A stretch of 64,000 bases of DNA from Peiella sedimenti (GTDB taxonomy: Bacteria; Pseudomonadota; Alphaproteobacteria; Caulobacterales; Caulobacteraceae), in contig NZ_JAUKTR010000005.1 of NCBI RefSeq assembly GCF_030504955.1, forward strand, positions 124,001-188,000, written 5' to 3'. Positions 40,401 through 50,463 of this stretch are shown in pieces. A program made the translations under genes and the position numbers. Positions within the stretch are counted from its first letter, which is position 1. Each line of letters starts with the position of its first letter. The notes under the pieces are model-generated. The model was not told the DNA's origin. It made no database searches and saw nothing but the letters and a program-made list of their open reading frames with translations.

Positions 40401-40518
40401 TATTGGGCAGCTCGCGCACCGGCAGGGCGAAGAAGGCCGCCGCCCCGATCACGCACAGGACGATGGCGGCCACGGCGGCCAGGACCGGCCGCTTCACCGC
40501 GATGTCGGACAGCATCAT
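37390..40518 (-). CDS. RND efflux transporter permease
   Basis: 1042 residues, the size of AcrB/MexF-type inner-membrane pumps. The N-terminus is [17 protein letters not shown]. There are two sets of six transmembrane helices, each after a large periplasmic loop. The first set includes helix 4 with [17 protein letters not shown], whose paired Asp residues relay protons, and the second [15 protein letters not shown]. It is coupled to the adaptor gene (ATGA overlap). The outer-membrane channel gene is not in this operon, so a shared TolC-like protein is needed. Substrates are unknown. Confidence 0.95.
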   Translation of the reverse strand: MMLSDIAVKRPVLAAVAAIVLCVIGAAAFFALPVRELPNIDPPVVSISTAYNGASAEVIESRITEPIEQQVSGLQGVERITSSSRDGRSRVTIEFALDRDIDAAANDVRDRVSRVAGRLPDQAEPPQVAKADADSSPIMIVFLRSTGMSRMELTDYAERYLVERFSTVPGVATVNIFGEQRYAMRIWLDPDALAANRLTVQDVEAALTAQNVELPAGALESDQRDYTVRVARSYSRPEQFATLPVGQPGEGGYVTRLGDVARIEEAPAEPRRLFRGNGMDQIGLAVTRQSQANDLQISEGVRAAIEEVRPSLPEGATLEVGSDNSVFTSHAIEEVWITIGIALVLVAIVNFVFLGTLRAALIPSIVAPICLLATFIVLAPLGFSLNLLTLLGLVLAIGLVVDDAIVVTENIQRRIDMGEPPVIAAQRGARQVFFAVIATTVVLISVFAPLMFLPGYVGRLFVELAAAIAAAVAFSAFLALTLSPMLASKLLRPASGQGLVARKVDAAMEGLKASYRGSLEALIGRRAAVWGAGATVALVALGAWGMFAILPNELTPAEDRGRVIVRAEGPEGTGFDATRTVMLDIETALNAYRQAGEADSYLVSAPGFGGGSFNTGNGVLGLKDWGERTTSADDIARDLNRRLSGITAARVNANVPGPFQRGGGGNGVDLILTGPDYNQIYQAMQPILDAARDAPALSRPRIDYEPNAPRVLVNVDPERAASLGVSSQTVGRTLETMFGARRATTYIRGGKEYDVILQTDRANRQNLSDLDRLYVRTAQGGVTPLASVVETRASGDTPDRRRLDRQRAITLSADVADGYTVAQAVEFLQDQARIHAPNLTPRWGGQARELQEAGGAVALAFGLALLLVFLALAAQFESWISPAVIMLTVPLAAAGGLFGLVMAGSSLNVYSQIGLIILIGVAAKNGILIVEFANQLRDQGRTLRQAVIEASALRLRPIIMTSIATAFGALPLVLWQGAGAGSRQTIGVVIFAGAMFATLLTLFIAPVFYAVFGRFTKSPEHTAKVIEEFEAEEASSAAQPAQ

Positions 40519-41684
40519 GGGCGCTTGCCCGCCGGGGCCCGCCCGCCGCCGGCGCCGTTCACGCGGATCGGCGCGCCCGGCTGCAGCCGGTTCAGCCCGC
40601 CCACCACGATGCGCTCGCCCGGACCGACCCCGGCCAGGATCTCGACGAAGCCGCCCTCGATGGCGCCGGTTTCGACCAGCACCCGCTGGGCGGTCATCCC
40701 GTCGGGGCCCTGGACGGCGCGGAAGACATAGGCCTGATCGCCCTCGAACAGCACCGCCTGCTCCGGGGCCGCCAGGGACGTGCGCACGCCCTGGTCGATG
40801 CTGACGCGCACCAGCATGCCGGGACGCAGGGCGCCATCGGCGTTGGGCAGAACGGCGCGCGCCGTCAGGGACCGGTTCTGCTCATCGATGCGGGTGTCCA
40901 GCAGGCGGATGGCGCCCGGGAACTCACGGCCCGGCAGGGCGTCGGCGCGCGCCGTTATGGGCAGACCTGCGCGCAGGGCCGAAACCCGCCGCTCGGGCAC
41001 CGGGAAGTCCACGCGGATCGAGGACAGGTCGTCCAGGGTGGCGATCACCGTGCCCGGATTGACCAGCGTGCCGGGGGTTACGTCCGTCAGGCCCATGACG
41101 CCCGAGAAGGGCGCGCGGATGACCCGGTCGCCAAACCGCGCCTGGGCGCCTTCCAGCCGGGTCCGGGCGTTCTCGAAATCGGTCTCCGCCTGTTCCAGCC
41201 GCGCGGGCGCGGCGATGCCGCGCTCAGCCAGGTCGCGCCAGCGGGCCAGGTCGCGCTCGGCCTGATTCAGGTCGGCGCTGGCGGCGGCGATGGCGGCGCT
41301 CTCTTCGCCCGCCTGCAGCTGGATCAGGGGCTGGCCGGCGCGCACGCGCTGGCCGTCGGTGAAATAGACGCGCGCCACCAGTTCCGTGGCGGCCGAGGTG
41401 ATCTCGACGGACCTCAGGCCGCTGGCCGCGCCCAGCGCCTCCAGCCGGTCGCGGAACTCGCGCGGCTGCACCTGGATCAGGCTGACCGTCTGCGCCCGAC
41501 CGCCGGGTCCGCCCGGTCCGCCCGGACCCTTCTCTTCCGCGCCGCCCGCCGTCAGCCGCAGCAGCACCGCCAGCGCCATCACCAGGATCAACCCCAGCGC
41601 CAGCGCCAGGAACCAGTGACGCCGCGCCAGTGCGGCGAAGCGGGCGTTCGTACGCGACGGCGGGGGTGTATAGGGGGCGTTCAA
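40515..41684 (-). CDS. RND efflux periplasmic adaptor (membrane fusion protein)
   Basis: 389 residues. One N-terminal transmembrane segment (W-F-L-A-L-A-L-G-L-I-L-V-M-A-L-A-V) anchors it. The lipoyl half-motifs, the coiled-coil hairpin (residues ~120-190, rich in A-A-A-S-A-D-L-N-Q-A-E-R-D), V-I-R-A-P-F-S-G-V-M-G-L, and beta-barrel region are typical of HlyD/AcrA-family adaptors. It connects the permease encoded immediately downstream with an outer membrane channel. A Gly/Pro-rich stretch near residues 48-60 is a flexible linker. Confidence 0.94.
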   Translation of the reverse strand: MNAPYTPPPSRTNARFAALARRHWFLALALGLILVMALAVLLRLTAGGAEEKGPGGPGGPGGRAQTVSLIQVQPREFRDRLEALGAASGLRSVEITSAATELVARVYFTDGQRVRAGQPLIQLQAGEESAAIAAASADLNQAERDLARWRDLAERGIAAPARLEQAETDFENARTRLEGAQARFGDRVIRAPFSGVMGLTDVTPGTLVNPGTVIATLDDLSSIRVDFPVPERRVSALRAGLPITARADALPGREFPGAIRLLDTRIDEQNRSLTARAVLPNADGALRPGMLVRVSIDQGVRTSLAAPEQAVLFEGDQAYVFRAVQGPDGMTAQRVLVETGAIEGGFVEILAGVGPGERIVVGGLNRLQPGAPIRVNGAGGGRAPAGKRP

Positions 41685-41823
41685 GGCAGCCGGAACTCCG
41701 TCAAGAGGGGTGCGAACCCAGCCGGTCTATTGGCCCTCACGTTGAAGGCCGTAAAGCGGAAACCGCACCTGAGGGGGTGGCGAAAACGCCGCGCCTGACG
41801 TTACGCGAACCGGGCCGGACGGA

Positions 41824-42348
41824 TCACCCTGGCCTGCGCCTTTCGAGCAGCGCCACCTCGGCTTCGTGAAAGGTTGTGCGGGCGTACTCCACATACCCCG
41901 CGCGGGCCGCCGTGCGCAGCGAGGCGGGGTTGTCAGGCGTGATCATGCAGGCGGTGCGCTCGACGCCGCGCGCATCGGCCCAGGCCAGCACGGCGCTGAG
42001 GGCCTCGCTCGCCAGGCCCTTGCCGTGGTGTTCCGGCAGCAGCGCCCAGCCGGCCTCGGGCGCGCCGCCGAAGCCGGGCGTCAGCGGCCGCCGCGCCTCG
42101 AACAGACCCATGTCGCCGATGAAGGCGCCGCTGGCCCTGTCGGTGACGGCGAACATGCCGAAGCCCAGCAGCCGCCAGCCGCCCGCATAGCGCAGCAGGC
42201 GCGACCAGGTCTCGTCCGGCCGAGGCGTGGGCAGACCGATGGCCTGGCTCACCACCGGGTGGCTCCACAGCCGGTGCAGGTCGTCGAAGTCCGATACGGC
42301 GTGCGGCCTCAGGATCAGGCGCGGGGTCGAGAGTACGGGCGGCTCCAA
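41824..42348 (-). CDS. GNAT family N-acetyltransferase (RimJ/RimL-like)
   Basis: 174 residues from a TTG at 42348 that has GGAG 6 bp upstream; longer forms would run through the M13-gene terminator and are rejected. It has the RimJ/RimL start L-S-T-P-R-L-I-L-R-P, I-G-D-M-G-L-F, the G-W-A-L-L-P-E-H-H-G-K-G-L-A-S-E-A acetyl-CoA site, and N-P-A-S-L-R-T-A-A-R-A-G-Y. The acceptor is unknown: these enzymes act on ribosomal proteins or small amines. It stands alone downstream of the M13 peptidase. Confidence 0.8.
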   Translation of the reverse strand: MEPPVLSTPRLILRPHAVSDFDDLHRLWSHPVVSQAIGLPTPRPDETWSRLLRYAGGWRLLGFGMFAVTDRASGAFIGDMGLFEARRPLTPGFGGAPEAGWALLPEHHGKGLASEALSAVLAWADARGVERTACMITPDNPASLRTAARAGYVEYARTTFHEAEVALLERRRPG

Positions 42349-42370
42349 CGGGGTCTCCAGCAGGCGAGAA

Positions 42371-42401
42371 AAAGGCCGGGCTCTCGTCGAACCCGGCCTT
42401 T
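42371..42401 (-). terminator. Rho-independent terminator of the M13 peptidase gene
   Basis: On the minus strand AAAGGCCGGG and CCCGGCCTTT form a perfect 10-bp stem with an 11-base loop, running into TTTTTC. It starts 24 bp after the M13 peptidase stop. Confidence 0.85.
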
Positions 42402-42424
42402 CCCGTCTCACGAAGATGTCGGCC

Positions 42425-44503
42425 TTACCAGAGGCGCACGCGCTGTTCCGGCGGGATGTACATCGGATCGCCGGGCTGGATGTTGAAGGCCTCGTACCAG
42501 GCGTCCATGTTGCGCACCACGCCATTGACGCGGGCGAAGGCCGGCGCGTGCGGGTCCGAGACCAGCAACTGGCGGGCGAAGGCCTCGCGGTCCTTGCTGC
42601 GCCACACCTGAGCCCAGCCCAGGAAGACGCGCTGCTCGCCGGTCAGGCCGTTGATGACGGGCGCCGGGCGGCCGTTCAGCGACATGCGATAGGCCTCCAG
42701 CGCCATGGTCAGGCCGGCCAGGTCGGCGATGTTCTCGCCCATGGTCAGCTCGCCGTTGATGTGGGCGTCCGGGAACATGGGCAGGGCCTCGTACTGGGCG
42801 CCCAGCCGGTCGGCCTGCACCTGGAAGCGGGCGGCGTCGTCGGGCGTCCACCAATCGCGCAGGCGGCCGTCGCCGTCCGATTTGCGGCCCTGATCGTCGA
42901 AACCGTGGCTGATTTCGTGACCGATCACGCCGCCGATGGCGCCGTAGTTGATGGCCGGATCGGCGTCCGGATCGAAGAAGGGCGGCTCCAGAATGGCGGC
43001 CGGGAAGGTGATGTCGTTCCGCGTGGGACGGTACCAGGCGTTCACCAGCTGCGGTCCGCGGGTCCATTCCTCGCGATCGACGGGCTGGCCCAGCTGCCAG
43101 AGATTGTAGGTCCAGTTCAGCTGGTTGGCCCGCTGGATGTTGCCCACCAGATCATCGTCGCTCAGCTGCAGCTCGCTGAAGTCGCGCCAGCGCGGCGGCG
43201 CGCCGATATTCGTGCCGAACTTCGACAGCTTGGTCAGCGCCTCCTGCTTGGTCGGATCGCTCATCCAGTCGAACTGGCCGATGCGAACCTCCAGCGCGCG
43301 GCGCAGGTTGGCGATCAGGTCCGCCATCTGGGCCCGGCTTTCAGCGGTGTAGTAGCGGTCCGCATAGAGGCGGCCGACGGCGTGATTGATGTTGTTGTTG
43401 ACCAGATCGACCCCCCGGCGCCAGCGTGGCGCGTTCTGGGGCTGGCCGCTCAGGGTCTTGCCGTTGAAGTCGAAGTTGGCCTCCACGAAGGCCGATGACA
43501 GGTAGGGCGCGGCGTTGTTCGCGTACTGGAACGCCATCCAGGCCTGCAGCACATCGACGGGGGTCTCGCTCCACACCCGAGCCATGCCGGCGAACGCGGT
43601 GGGTTGCGCCACGATCGTGAAATCCTGGGCGGCGAAGCCCGCCGCCTGCTGATAAGCGCGCCAGTCAAAGCCGGGCGCCTGCGCCTCAAGCTCGGCGAGG
43701 CTGCGGCGGTTATAGGTGGCGGTGTCGTCGCGGCTTTGGGCCGACGTCCAGTGTTCGCGGGCGAGGGCGGTTTCGAACGCCATGACCTGCGCGGCGGCGG
43801 CCTCGGGCTGATCCCAGCCGATCATGCCCAGCATGCGGGCGATATGGGCCTGATAGGCCGCTCGCGTCTCGGCGAACCGGTCCTCCAGATAGTAGTCGCG
43901 GTCTGGCAGACCGAGCCCGCCCTGGCTGGTCCACACCACATTGCGCGTGGGATCATTGGCGTCGGCGCTCACGTAGCCGCCGAACAGGGTCGGGTGGAAA
44001 TCGGTGAAGGCGCGGCCCATCAACCGCGCCAGGGCGCCGCGTTCAGAGGCGTTGCGGATTTCGGCCAGCTCGTCCCGGATCGGCTGGGCGCCCAGGTTCT
44101 CCAGACGCGCCTCGTCCATGAAGCTGCGATAGAAGGAACCGATCAGCCGCTGATCGGCGCTGGGGTTCTGGGACGAGGCGGAAGTCTCGATGATGTCGCG
44201 CACGCGCGCGTCGGACAGCGCGCGCAAGACGTGGAAGTTCCCCCAACGCGAACGGTCAGCCGGGATTTCGGTGCGCTCCAGCCAGCCGCCGTTGGCCCAC
44301 TGGAAGAAGTCGTCGCCCGGCCGGATCGAGGTGTTCATGCCGGTCAGGTCCAGGCCCCACTCGCCGAACTGGGGCGAGGCCAGCGGATCGGCCGCGGTCT
44401 GGGCGGGCGCCTGAGCGGGCGCCTGAGCGGGCGTCTGCGCCACGACCGGCTGGCTGGCCAGAACGGCCGCGACCGTGGCCAACATCAGATGTCTGAATTT
44501 CAT
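42425..44503 (-). CDS. M13 family zinc metallopeptidase (PepO/neprilysin-like)
   Basis: 692 residues. A Sec signal peptide ends A-S-Q-P-V-V-A-Q and is followed by short Q-A-P-A repeats. The zinc-binding H-E-I-S-H lies in V-I-G-H-E-I-S-H-G-F-D-D-Q-G-R near residue 534, and the third ligand Glu in M-G-E-N-I-A-D-L-A-G near 594. The N-terminal M13 domain starts N-T-S-I-R-P-G-D-D-F-F-Q-W-A-N-G-G-W-L. It is expected to be periplasmic or lipid-free exported, degrading oligopeptides. It is monocistronic with a strong terminator. Confidence 0.95.
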   Translation of the reverse strand: MKFRHLMLATVAAVLASQPVVAQTPAQAPAQAPAQTAADPLASPQFGEWGLDLTGMNTSIRPGDDFFQWANGGWLERTEIPADRSRWGNFHVLRALSDARVRDIIETSASSQNPSADQRLIGSFYRSFMDEARLENLGAQPIRDELAEIRNASERGALARLMGRAFTDFHPTLFGGYVSADANDPTRNVVWTSQGGLGLPDRDYYLEDRFAETRAAYQAHIARMLGMIGWDQPEAAAAQVMAFETALAREHWTSAQSRDDTATYNRRSLAELEAQAPGFDWRAYQQAAGFAAQDFTIVAQPTAFAGMARVWSETPVDVLQAWMAFQYANNAAPYLSSAFVEANFDFNGKTLSGQPQNAPRWRRGVDLVNNNINHAVGRLYADRYYTAESRAQMADLIANLRRALEVRIGQFDWMSDPTKQEALTKLSKFGTNIGAPPRWRDFSELQLSDDDLVGNIQRANQLNWTYNLWQLGQPVDREEWTRGPQLVNAWYRPTRNDITFPAAILEPPFFDPDADPAINYGAIGGVIGHEISHGFDDQGRKSDGDGRLRDWWTPDDAARFQVQADRLGAQYEALPMFPDAHINGELTMGENIADLAGLTMALEAYRMSLNGRPAPVINGLTGEQRVFLGWAQVWRSKDREAFARQLLVSDPHAPAFARVNGVVRNMDAWYEAFNIQPGDPMYIPPEQRVRLW

Positions 44504-44609
44504 GGATCGTTCCTCCCCAAGCGGGCGGGACGATAGTCCCCGAGGAACGCGCCAGACATTAAATCCCTGTCACAAAGCCTGCGTCAGAACGACCGGACTT
44601 GCGGAATCC

Positions 44610-45695
44610 TCAGTATCCGAGCGCCCGCGCCGCCAACTCCCGCTGCTGGTCCGCATCGCCGAGCAGGCGGTCCAGAAGACGCTGCCGCTTCATGTAGAGC
44701 CCCGGATCGGCCTCGTCGGTCATGCCCATGCCGCCGTGCATCTGCACTGCCTCCTGCACGGCCAGGGCGGCGACCTGGCCGGCCTTGGCCTTGGCGGCGG
44801 CCACGGCGAAGGCGGCGTCCGCGGCGTCCGCCTCCAGCAGGCGCAGGGCCTTCAGGGTCCCCGCGCGGGCCAGCTCGATCTCGCAGAACAGGTGCGCGGC
44901 CCGGTGTTGCAGGGCCTGGAAGCGGCCGATCTCGACCCCGAACTGCTTCCTCGTGCGCAGGTGCTCGCCGGTGAGGGCGAAGACGCCTTCCGCCAGCCCG
45001 GTCATCTCGGCGGCGGCGCAGGCGCGGCCGAGGCTAAGGAAGCGTTCCACCAGGTCCGCCCCGCCCAGCCGCTGGGCGGGCGCCCCCTCCAGCGCCAGCC
45101 GCGCGGATTGGGAGCCGTCCAACAGCACGTCCGTCTCCCGCGTCAGGCCGTCCGCGCCCCCCTCGACCAGGAAAAGACCCGCGCCCTCCGCGTCCGCAGC
45201 CGCGACCACGAAGGCATCCGCCGCCGCGCCGTCCAGCACGAAGGTCTTGGCCCCGGTCAGACGACAGCCGTTGCCGCTGGCCTCGGCCTGACAGGTCAGG
45301 CGATCAGGCGCGTGACGGCCCTCCTCATCGACGGCGAGGCCGATCACCGCCTCACCCGCCGCCAGGGCGCCCAGACGTTCCGCTTCGCCGCCGCCGGCCA
45401 GGGCCGCCGCCGCCATGACGCCGCTGGACAGGAATGGGCTGGGCGCTAGCGTCCGCCCCGCCGCCAGGGCGATCAGCCCCGCCTCAACCGGGCCGAGACC
45501 CGACCCGCCGTCGGCCTCTGGAACCAGCACCCCGGCGAAGCCCATCTCGCCCATGGCGCGCCACAGGCCGGCGTCGACGCCCTTGCTCTTCCGGTCGTCG
45601 CGAACCCGGCGGCGCAAGGCGACCGGCGCCTGTTCGGCGAAGAAGCCGCCGGCGGCCTCGAGCAGCAGGGTCTGTTCCTCGGTCAGCATGCTCAC
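44610..45695 (-). CDS. Acyl-CoA dehydrogenase family protein, second subunit
   Basis: 361 residues, shorter than the usual ~380. The ACAD fold is recognisable: L-V-P-E-A-D-G-G-S-G-L-G-P-V-E-A, L-T-G-A-K-T-F-V-L-D-G, R-K-Q-F-G-V-E-I-G-R-F-Q-A-L-Q-H, and V-Q-E-A-V-Q-M-H-G-G-M-G-M-T-D-E. The middle domain is divergent. It overlaps the upstream acyl-CoA dehydrogenase by 4 bp, suggesting a heteromeric enzyme as seen for paired FadE subunits. The substrate is unknown. Confidence 0.9.
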   Translation of the reverse strand: MSMLTEEQTLLLEAAGGFFAEQAPVALRRRVRDDRKSKGVDAGLWRAMGEMGFAGVLVPEADGGSGLGPVEAGLIALAAGRTLAPSPFLSSGVMAAAALAGGGEAERLGALAAGEAVIGLAVDEEGRHAPDRLTCQAEASGNGCRLTGAKTFVLDGAAADAFVVAAADAEGAGLFLVEGGADGLTRETDVLLDGSQSARLALEGAPAQRLGGADLVERFLSLGRACAAAEMTGLAEGVFALTGEHLRTRKQFGVEIGRFQALQHRAAHLFCEIELARAGTLKALRLLEADAADAAFAVAAAKAKAGQVAALAVQEAVQMHGGMGMTDEADPGLYMKRQRLLDRLLGDADQQRELAARALGY

Positions 45696-46876
45696 GCCCC
45701 CGGCAGCCGCAGCAGGTGCTTGGCGATGATGTTCAGCTGCACCTCACTGGTCCCGCCCTCGATGGAGTTGGCCTTGGTCCGCAGCCAGTCGCGGGCCGCG
45801 GCGCCCCCGTTCGAGCGCGCGCCTTCCCATTCCAGCGCGTCCGAGCCGCCCGCCGCCATCAGCAGCTCGTGGCGGCGCTTGTTCAGCTCGGCGCCGTAGT
45901 ACTTCAGCACCGAGGCCATGGCCGGGTGCGCCCGGCCCGCCGCCAGGGCCGCGCCCGTCTCCTCCAGCGCCGCGTCAAAGGCGAAGGCGTCCACGTCGAA
46001 CTCGGCCAGCCGCGCGCGCAGCATGGGCTGGTCCAGCCGCCCCGCATCGTCCCGGCCCAGCCGCTCGGCCGCCAACTCACCCAGGGGCCGCGCGTTCGCC
46101 GCCTGGCCCATGGCGCCGATCATGGCGCGCTCGTGCCCCAGCAGATACTTGGCCACGTCCCAGCCGCGGTTCAGCTCGCCGACCAGGTTCTCCTTCTCCA
46201 CGCGCACACCGTCGAAAAAGGTCTCGCAAAAGGGGGACTTGCCGCTGATCAGGGTGATGGGCCGGGTCGAGACGCCCGGCGTCTTCATGTCGAACAGGAC
46301 GAAGCTGATCCCCAGGTGCTTGGGCGCCTCGGGGTCCGTGCGCACCAGGCAGAAGATCCAGTCGGCCTGATCGGCGTAGGAGGTCCAGATCTTCTGGCCG
46401 TCGACGATCCAGTGGTCGCCGCGATCCTCCGCGCGGGTCTGCAGTGAGGCCAGGTCCGATCCCGCGCCGGGCTCAGAATAGCCCTGACACCAGCGGATCT
46501 CACCGCGCACGATGGGCGGCAGGAATTTTCGCTTCTGCTCTTCCGTGCCGTATTTCAGCAGAGCCGGACCCAGCATCCAGACGCCGAAGCTGACCAAGGG
46601 CGGGCGGGCTCCGATGCGCGCCATCTCCTCGCGCAGCACCTGGGCCTGGTCATGGGACAGCCCGCCGCCGCCGTATTCGGCGGGCCATTCCGGCGCCGTC
46701 CAGCCCCGCGCGGCCATGCGCTCCAGCCACAGGCGCTGGTCCTGCGACTGGAAGACGAAGTCGCGACCGCCCCAGCACATGTCCTCTTCGGACGCCACCG
46801 GCGTGCGCATGGACGCCGGGCAGTTCGCCTCCAGCCAGGCGCGCGTCTCAGCGCGGAAGGCGTCCAGTTCGATCAT
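45692..46876 (-). CDS. Acyl-CoA dehydrogenase family protein, first subunit
   Basis: 394 residues from the ATG at 46876 (M-I-E-L-D-A-F-R-A); the open frame extends to 47506 only as a shadow of the ThDP enzyme. Motifs are [29 protein letters not shown] (FAD/substrate loop), [12 protein letters not shown] and [16 protein letters not shown] near the C-terminus. These flavoenzymes introduce an alpha,beta double bond in acyl-CoA. It is encoded between the ThDP enzyme and a second ACAD in one transcription unit. Confidence 0.93.
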   Translation of the reverse strand: MIELDAFRAETRAWLEANCPASMRTPVASEEDMCWGGRDFVFQSQDQRLWLERMAARGWTAPEWPAEYGGGGLSHDQAQVLREEMARIGARPPLVSFGVWMLGPALLKYGTEEQKRKFLPPIVRGEIRWCQGYSEPGAGSDLASLQTRAEDRGDHWIVDGQKIWTSYADQADWIFCLVRTDPEAPKHLGISFVLFDMKTPGVSTRPITLISGKSPFCETFFDGVRVEKENLVGELNRGWDVAKYLLGHERAMIGAMGQAANARPLGELAAERLGRDDAGRLDQPMLRARLAEFDVDAFAFDAALEETGAALAAGRAHPAMASVLKYYGAELNKRRHELLMAAGGSDALEWEGARSNGGAAARDWLRTKANSIEGGTSEVQLNIIAKHLLRLPGA

Positions 46877-48528
46877 CAGCCGCCTCTCAGCTGGGTCAGG
46901 GTTCGCCCGGGCGCGATGGCCTCCACGTCGCAGATGAGGTGGATCAGGGCGGGCCGCCCGGCCTTTCGCGCCGCCGCCAGCGCCTCGGGGAAGTCCTCGG
47001 TGCGCTCGACCCGGAAGCCGGCCGCGCCGAAGGCCTCGGCATAGGCGACGAAGTCGGGGTTTTTCAGATCGGTGGCCACCACCCGGCCCGGATATTCGCG
47101 CTCCTGGTGCATGCGAATGGTCCCATAGGCGCCGTTGTCCGCCACCACGACGATCAGGTTGGCGCCGTACTGCACGGCGGTCGCCAGCTCCTGCCCCGTC
47201 ATCAGGAAGTCGCCGTCCCCGGCGAAGCACACCACCTCGCGATGCGGCTCGACCAGCTTGGCGGCGACGGCGGCGGGGAAGCCGTAGCCCATGGCGCCGG
47301 AGGTGGGCGCCAGTTGCGTCCGCCGCGCCCGGTGCCGGTAGAAGCGGTGCAGCCACGCCGCGAAGTTGCCCGCCCCGTTGGTGATGACGGCGTCGGCCGG
47401 CAACGTCCCGGCCATGTGCGCCACCACCTCCGAGAGGTTGACGCTGGCCTCGACCGGAACCGGCTGGGTGAAGGCCTCGTACTCCGCCCGCGCCGCATCC
47501 CGCCATTCAGTCCAGGCGCGTCCCGGCTCGAGGGTGGCCAGCCCCTTGGCGGCCGAGGCCACGTCGGCGCAGGCGGTGATGGCGGCGGGCCAGACGCGGT
47601 TCAGTTCTTCGGGCCCGGCGTGGATGTGGATCAGCCGCTCGGGCGTCGTGGTCCGGTCGAGCAGGGAATAGCCCTGGGTCGGATTCTCGCCCAGCCGCGC
47701 GCCCACGGCCAGGGTCAGGTCGGCGGTCTTCACCCGCTCGATCAGCTTCGGGTTCGGCCCCAGCCCCAGATCGCCGACGTAACAGGGGTGGTCGTTCGAA
47801 ACGATGTCCTTGCGCCGGAAGGACAGCACGATGGGCAGGTCGATCCGGGCCGCCCACTCGGCGATGCAGATGGACGCCTCGTCCGTCCAGCCCGAGCCGC
47901 CCAGGACCAGCAGCGGCCGCTCGGCCCGCTTCAGCCGCGACTCGATGGCGGCCACGGTCCCTGGGTCCAGGGCCGAGAGGGCCGGGCTGACGGCCGCGAT
48001 CGGCGCCGGGCCGCCGGGCTGCTCCAGCACGTCCTCGGGCAGGGCCATGACCACCGGTCCGCGCCGGCCGTTCAGGCTGGTGGCGATGGCGCGGCCGACG
48101 ATCTCGACGGTGCGCTCGGGCTGGTCCAGTTCGGTCGCCCATTTGGCCAAGGTTCCGAAGACGGCGGCGTAGTCCACCTCCTGGAAGGCGCCCCGGCCCT
48201 TGTCGGCGCGGCTGACCTGGCCGACGAACAGGATCATCGGCGTGGAGTCCTGCTCGGCCGTGTGGACGCCGATCGAGGCGTGGGTGGCCCCCGGGCCGCG
48301 CGTGACCATGCAGACGCCCGGCCTGCCGGTGAGCTTGCCGTAGGCCTCGGCCATGTTGGCGGCCCCCGCCTCGTGGCGGCAGGCGACGACCTTGATCCGG
48401 TCCTTCACGTCGGCCAGCGCGTCCAGGACGGCCAGATAGCTTTCGCCCGGCACGCAGAAGACGTGATCGATCCCGTTCAGGATCAGGGTCTCGACCAGGC
48501 GGCGGGCGCACGTATCAGGAGCTTGCAT
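46876..48528 (-). CDS. Thiamine diphosphate-dependent enzyme, acetolactate synthase-like
   Basis: 550 residues. The N-terminal Pyr domain has [11 protein letters not shown] with the catalytic Glu in [14 protein letters not shown]. The middle domain has [10 protein letters not shown]. The C-terminal PP domain has the ThDP motif G-D-G-D-F-L-M-T...V-V-A-D-N-G-A-Y-G. It belongs to the broad IlvB/oxalyl-CoA decarboxylase/benzoylformate decarboxylase group. No small regulatory subunit gene is adjacent, so true acetolactate synthase is unlikely. The two acyl-CoA dehydrogenases downstream suggest a catabolic role. Confidence 0.9.
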   Translation of the reverse strand: MQAPDTCARRLVETLILNGIDHVFCVPGESYLAVLDALADVKDRIKVVACRHEAGAANMAEAYGKLTGRPGVCMVTRGPGATHASIGVHTAEQDSTPMILFVGQVSRADKGRGAFQEVDYAAVFGTLAKWATELDQPERTVEIVGRAIATSLNGRRGPVVMALPEDVLEQPGGPAPIAAVSPALSALDPGTVAAIESRLKRAERPLLVLGGSGWTDEASICIAEWAARIDLPIVLSFRRKDIVSNDHPCYVGDLGLGPNPKLIERVKTADLTLAVGARLGENPTQGYSLLDRTTTPERLIHIHAGPEELNRVWPAAITACADVASAAKGLATLEPGRAWTEWRDAARAEYEAFTQPVPVEASVNLSEVVAHMAGTLPADAVITNGAGNFAAWLHRFYRHRARRTQLAPTSGAMGYGFPAAVAAKLVEPHREVVCFAGDGDFLMTGQELATAVQYGANLIVVVADNGAYGTIRMHQEREYPGRVVATDLKNPDFVAYAEAFGAAGFRVERTEDFPEALAAARKAGRPALIHLICDVEAIAPGRTLTQLRGG

Positions 48529-48606
48529 GGCTTTGCTTTAGGACGCCCCACGCCTTTCGTCGAGGCGACGGATGACGCCCGGCCCCGCGCGCGCTACACG
48601 GGCGCC

Positions 48607-50463
48607 ATGGCGGCCCCCGAAAGCCCTCAGGAACCCTTCAAGCGCGCCCTGGCCCATGCCGTGCGGGCCCTGGCCGAACAGCCGGACCTTGAGGTCGTGT
48701 TCGGCTCCGACGGCCCCAAGGTGCAGGACCGCCTGGCCACCCTGCCCCATCCGCCGCGCGACCTGATGAGCGCAGAAGCCCAGGCCCTGCGCGGCCTGGC
48801 CGACCGGCTGGCCCTGAAGCTGGCGCACCATGACGAGGGCGCGCATCGGCGCCTTCGCCCCACCTCGCCCGAGGCCGCCGAGGCCTTTGACGCCCTGGAG
48901 CAGACACGCATCGAGGCCCTCGGCGCCCAGTCCCTGGGCGGCGTGCGCGCCAACCTGGCCGCCGCCCTCGCCAGCCAGGTGGAGAAGACCGGCCTGACCC
49001 GCGCCACGGAAGCCGCGCGCGTCCCCGTGGCCCATGCCCTGGCCCTGATCGCCCGCGAGCGCCTGACCGGCGAGCCGCCGCCGGAGGCCGCGCGCGCCGC
49101 CGTCGATCTGGTCCGCCCGCGGATCGAGGGGCGCGCCGGGGCCGACCTCGACCGCCTGGCCGAGGGACTGGCCGATCAGGCCGGTTTCGCCGAGGCCGCG
49201 CGCCGCGTGCTGCGCGACCTCGACTTCGATCTTGGCGACGAACCCTCGGACAGCGCCGACGAGGAGGGCGAGGACGAGGAGGGCCAGGATCAGGAGGCCG
49301 AGACCGAACAGCCTGAAGAGCAGGAGCAGGAACAGCCCGACCAGGGCGCCCAGCAGGCCTCAGACCCCGGCGCGCCCGAATCCTCCGACGGAGAGGGCGA
49401 GGAGGGCGAGGCCCCCGCCGACGCCAAGCCTTCGGACCAGGAGAGCAGCGAGGAGGGCGAGCGCCCGTTCCGCGCCGAAACGCCCGAGGCCGCCTTCGAT
49501 CCCAACGCCTATCGCGTCTTCACCAGCGCCTTTGACGAGGTGATCGACGCTGAGGAACTGTGCGATCCGCTCGAGCTGACCCGGCTGCGCGCCCTGCTCG
49601 ACCACCAGCTGACCTCGCTCTCCAGCCTGGTGACCCGCCTGGCCAACCGGCTGCAGCGCCGCCTCCTGGCCCAGCAGAACCGCTCATGGATCTTTGATCT
49701 TGAGGAAGGCGCGCTCGACACGGCCCGCCTGACGCGCGTGATCGTGGATCCCACCGCGCCGCTCAGCTTCAAGGCCGAGAGCGATATGCCCTTCCGCGAC
49801 ACGGTGGTGACCCTGCTGCTGGATAATTCGGGGTCCATGCGCGGGCGACCCATCATGGTGGCGGCGATCTGCGCCGATATCCTGGCGCGCACCCTCGAGC
49901 GTTGCGGCGTCAAGGTGGAGATTCTCGGCTTCACCACCCGCGCCTGGAAGGGCGGCCAGAGCCGTGAACGCTGGATCCAGGCCGGGAAGCCGCCCCATCC
50001 CGGACGTCTGAACGACCTGCGCCACATCATCTACAAGGCGGCTGACCACCCCTGGCGCCGAGCCAAGAAGAACCTCGGCCTGATGATGCGCGAGGGGCTG
50101 CTCAAGGAGAACATCGACGGCGAGGCCCTGCAGTGGGCGCGCGCCCGCCTGGCGGCCCGGCCTGAGGCGCGGCGCATCCTGATGGTCATCTCCGACGGCG
50201 CGCCGGTGGACGACGCCACCCAGACCGCCAACGCCATCGGCTATCTTGACCGGCACCTGCGCCAGGTCATCGCCGAGATCGAGCGCGATGCGGCCATCGA
50301 GCTGCTGGCCATCGGCATCGGCCACGACGTGACGCGCTGGTACCGGCGCGCCGTGACCATCGTGGATGTGGAGCAGCTGGGCGGCGTCATGGTCGAGAAG
50401 CTGGCCGAATTGTTTGAAACCGAGCCCGCGCCCGCCCGGCGCGGCATGAGGAGAGCGGCGTGA
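48607..50463 (+). CDS. cobT: Cobaltochelatase subunit CobT
   Basis: 618 residues from the ATG at 48607; the frame extends far upstream only as antisense of the ThDP gene. It matches aerobic cobaltochelatase CobT (about 630 residues): an N-terminal helical domain, a highly acidic linker (about residues 210-290, runs of Glu/Asp/Gln/Ser), and a C-terminal VWA domain with the MIDAS motif [11 protein letters not shown] near residue 405 and I-S-D-G-A-P-V-D. CobN, CobS and CobT insert Co2+ into hydrogenobyrinate diamide. cobS is not adjacent here. The next gene starts within its stop (GTGA). Confidence 0.94.
   Translation: MAAPESPQEPFKRALAHAVRALAEQPDLEVVFGSDGPKVQDRLATLPHPPRDLMSAEAQALRGLADRLALKLAHHDEGAHRRLRPTSPEAAEAFDALEQTRIEALGAQSLGGVRANLAAALASQVEKTGLTRATEAARVPVAHALALIARERLTGEPPPEAARAAVDLVRPRIEGRAGADLDRLAEGLADQAGFAEAARRVLRDLDFDLGDEPSDSADEEGEDEEGQDQEAETEQPEEQEQEQPDQGAQQASDPGAPESSDGEGEEGEAPADAKPSDQESSEEGERPFRAETPEAAFDPNAYRVFTSAFDEVIDAEELCDPLELTRLRALLDHQLTSLSSLVTRLANRLQRRLLAQQNRSWIFDLEEGALDTARLTRVIVDPTAPLSFKAESDMPFRDTVVTLLLDNSGSMRGRPIMVAAICADILARTLERCGVKVEILGFTTRAWKGGQSRERWIQAGKPPHPGRLNDLRHIIYKAADHPWRRAKKNLGLMMREGLLKENIDGEALQWARARLAARPEARRILMVISDGAPVDDATQTANAIGYLDRHLRQVIAEIERDAAIELLAIGIGHDVTRWYRRAVTIVDVEQLGGVMVEKLAELFETEPAPARRGMRRAA

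Noticed and set aside
37456-40731. 1091-residue open frame antisense to the RND permease
   Set aside because: No domain, low-complexity Gly/Arg/His/Gln sequence, fully opposite a well-supported transporter gene.
46877-47506. N-terminal extension of the acyl-CoA dehydrogenase
   Set aside because: It lies in another frame of the ThDP gene and has no ACAD similarity; the ATG at 46876 overlaps the upstream stop as expected in an operon.
46939-48606. Long N-terminal extension of cobT
   Set aside because: It is antisense to the ThDP enzyme; CobT family length and a start at 48607 fit without it.
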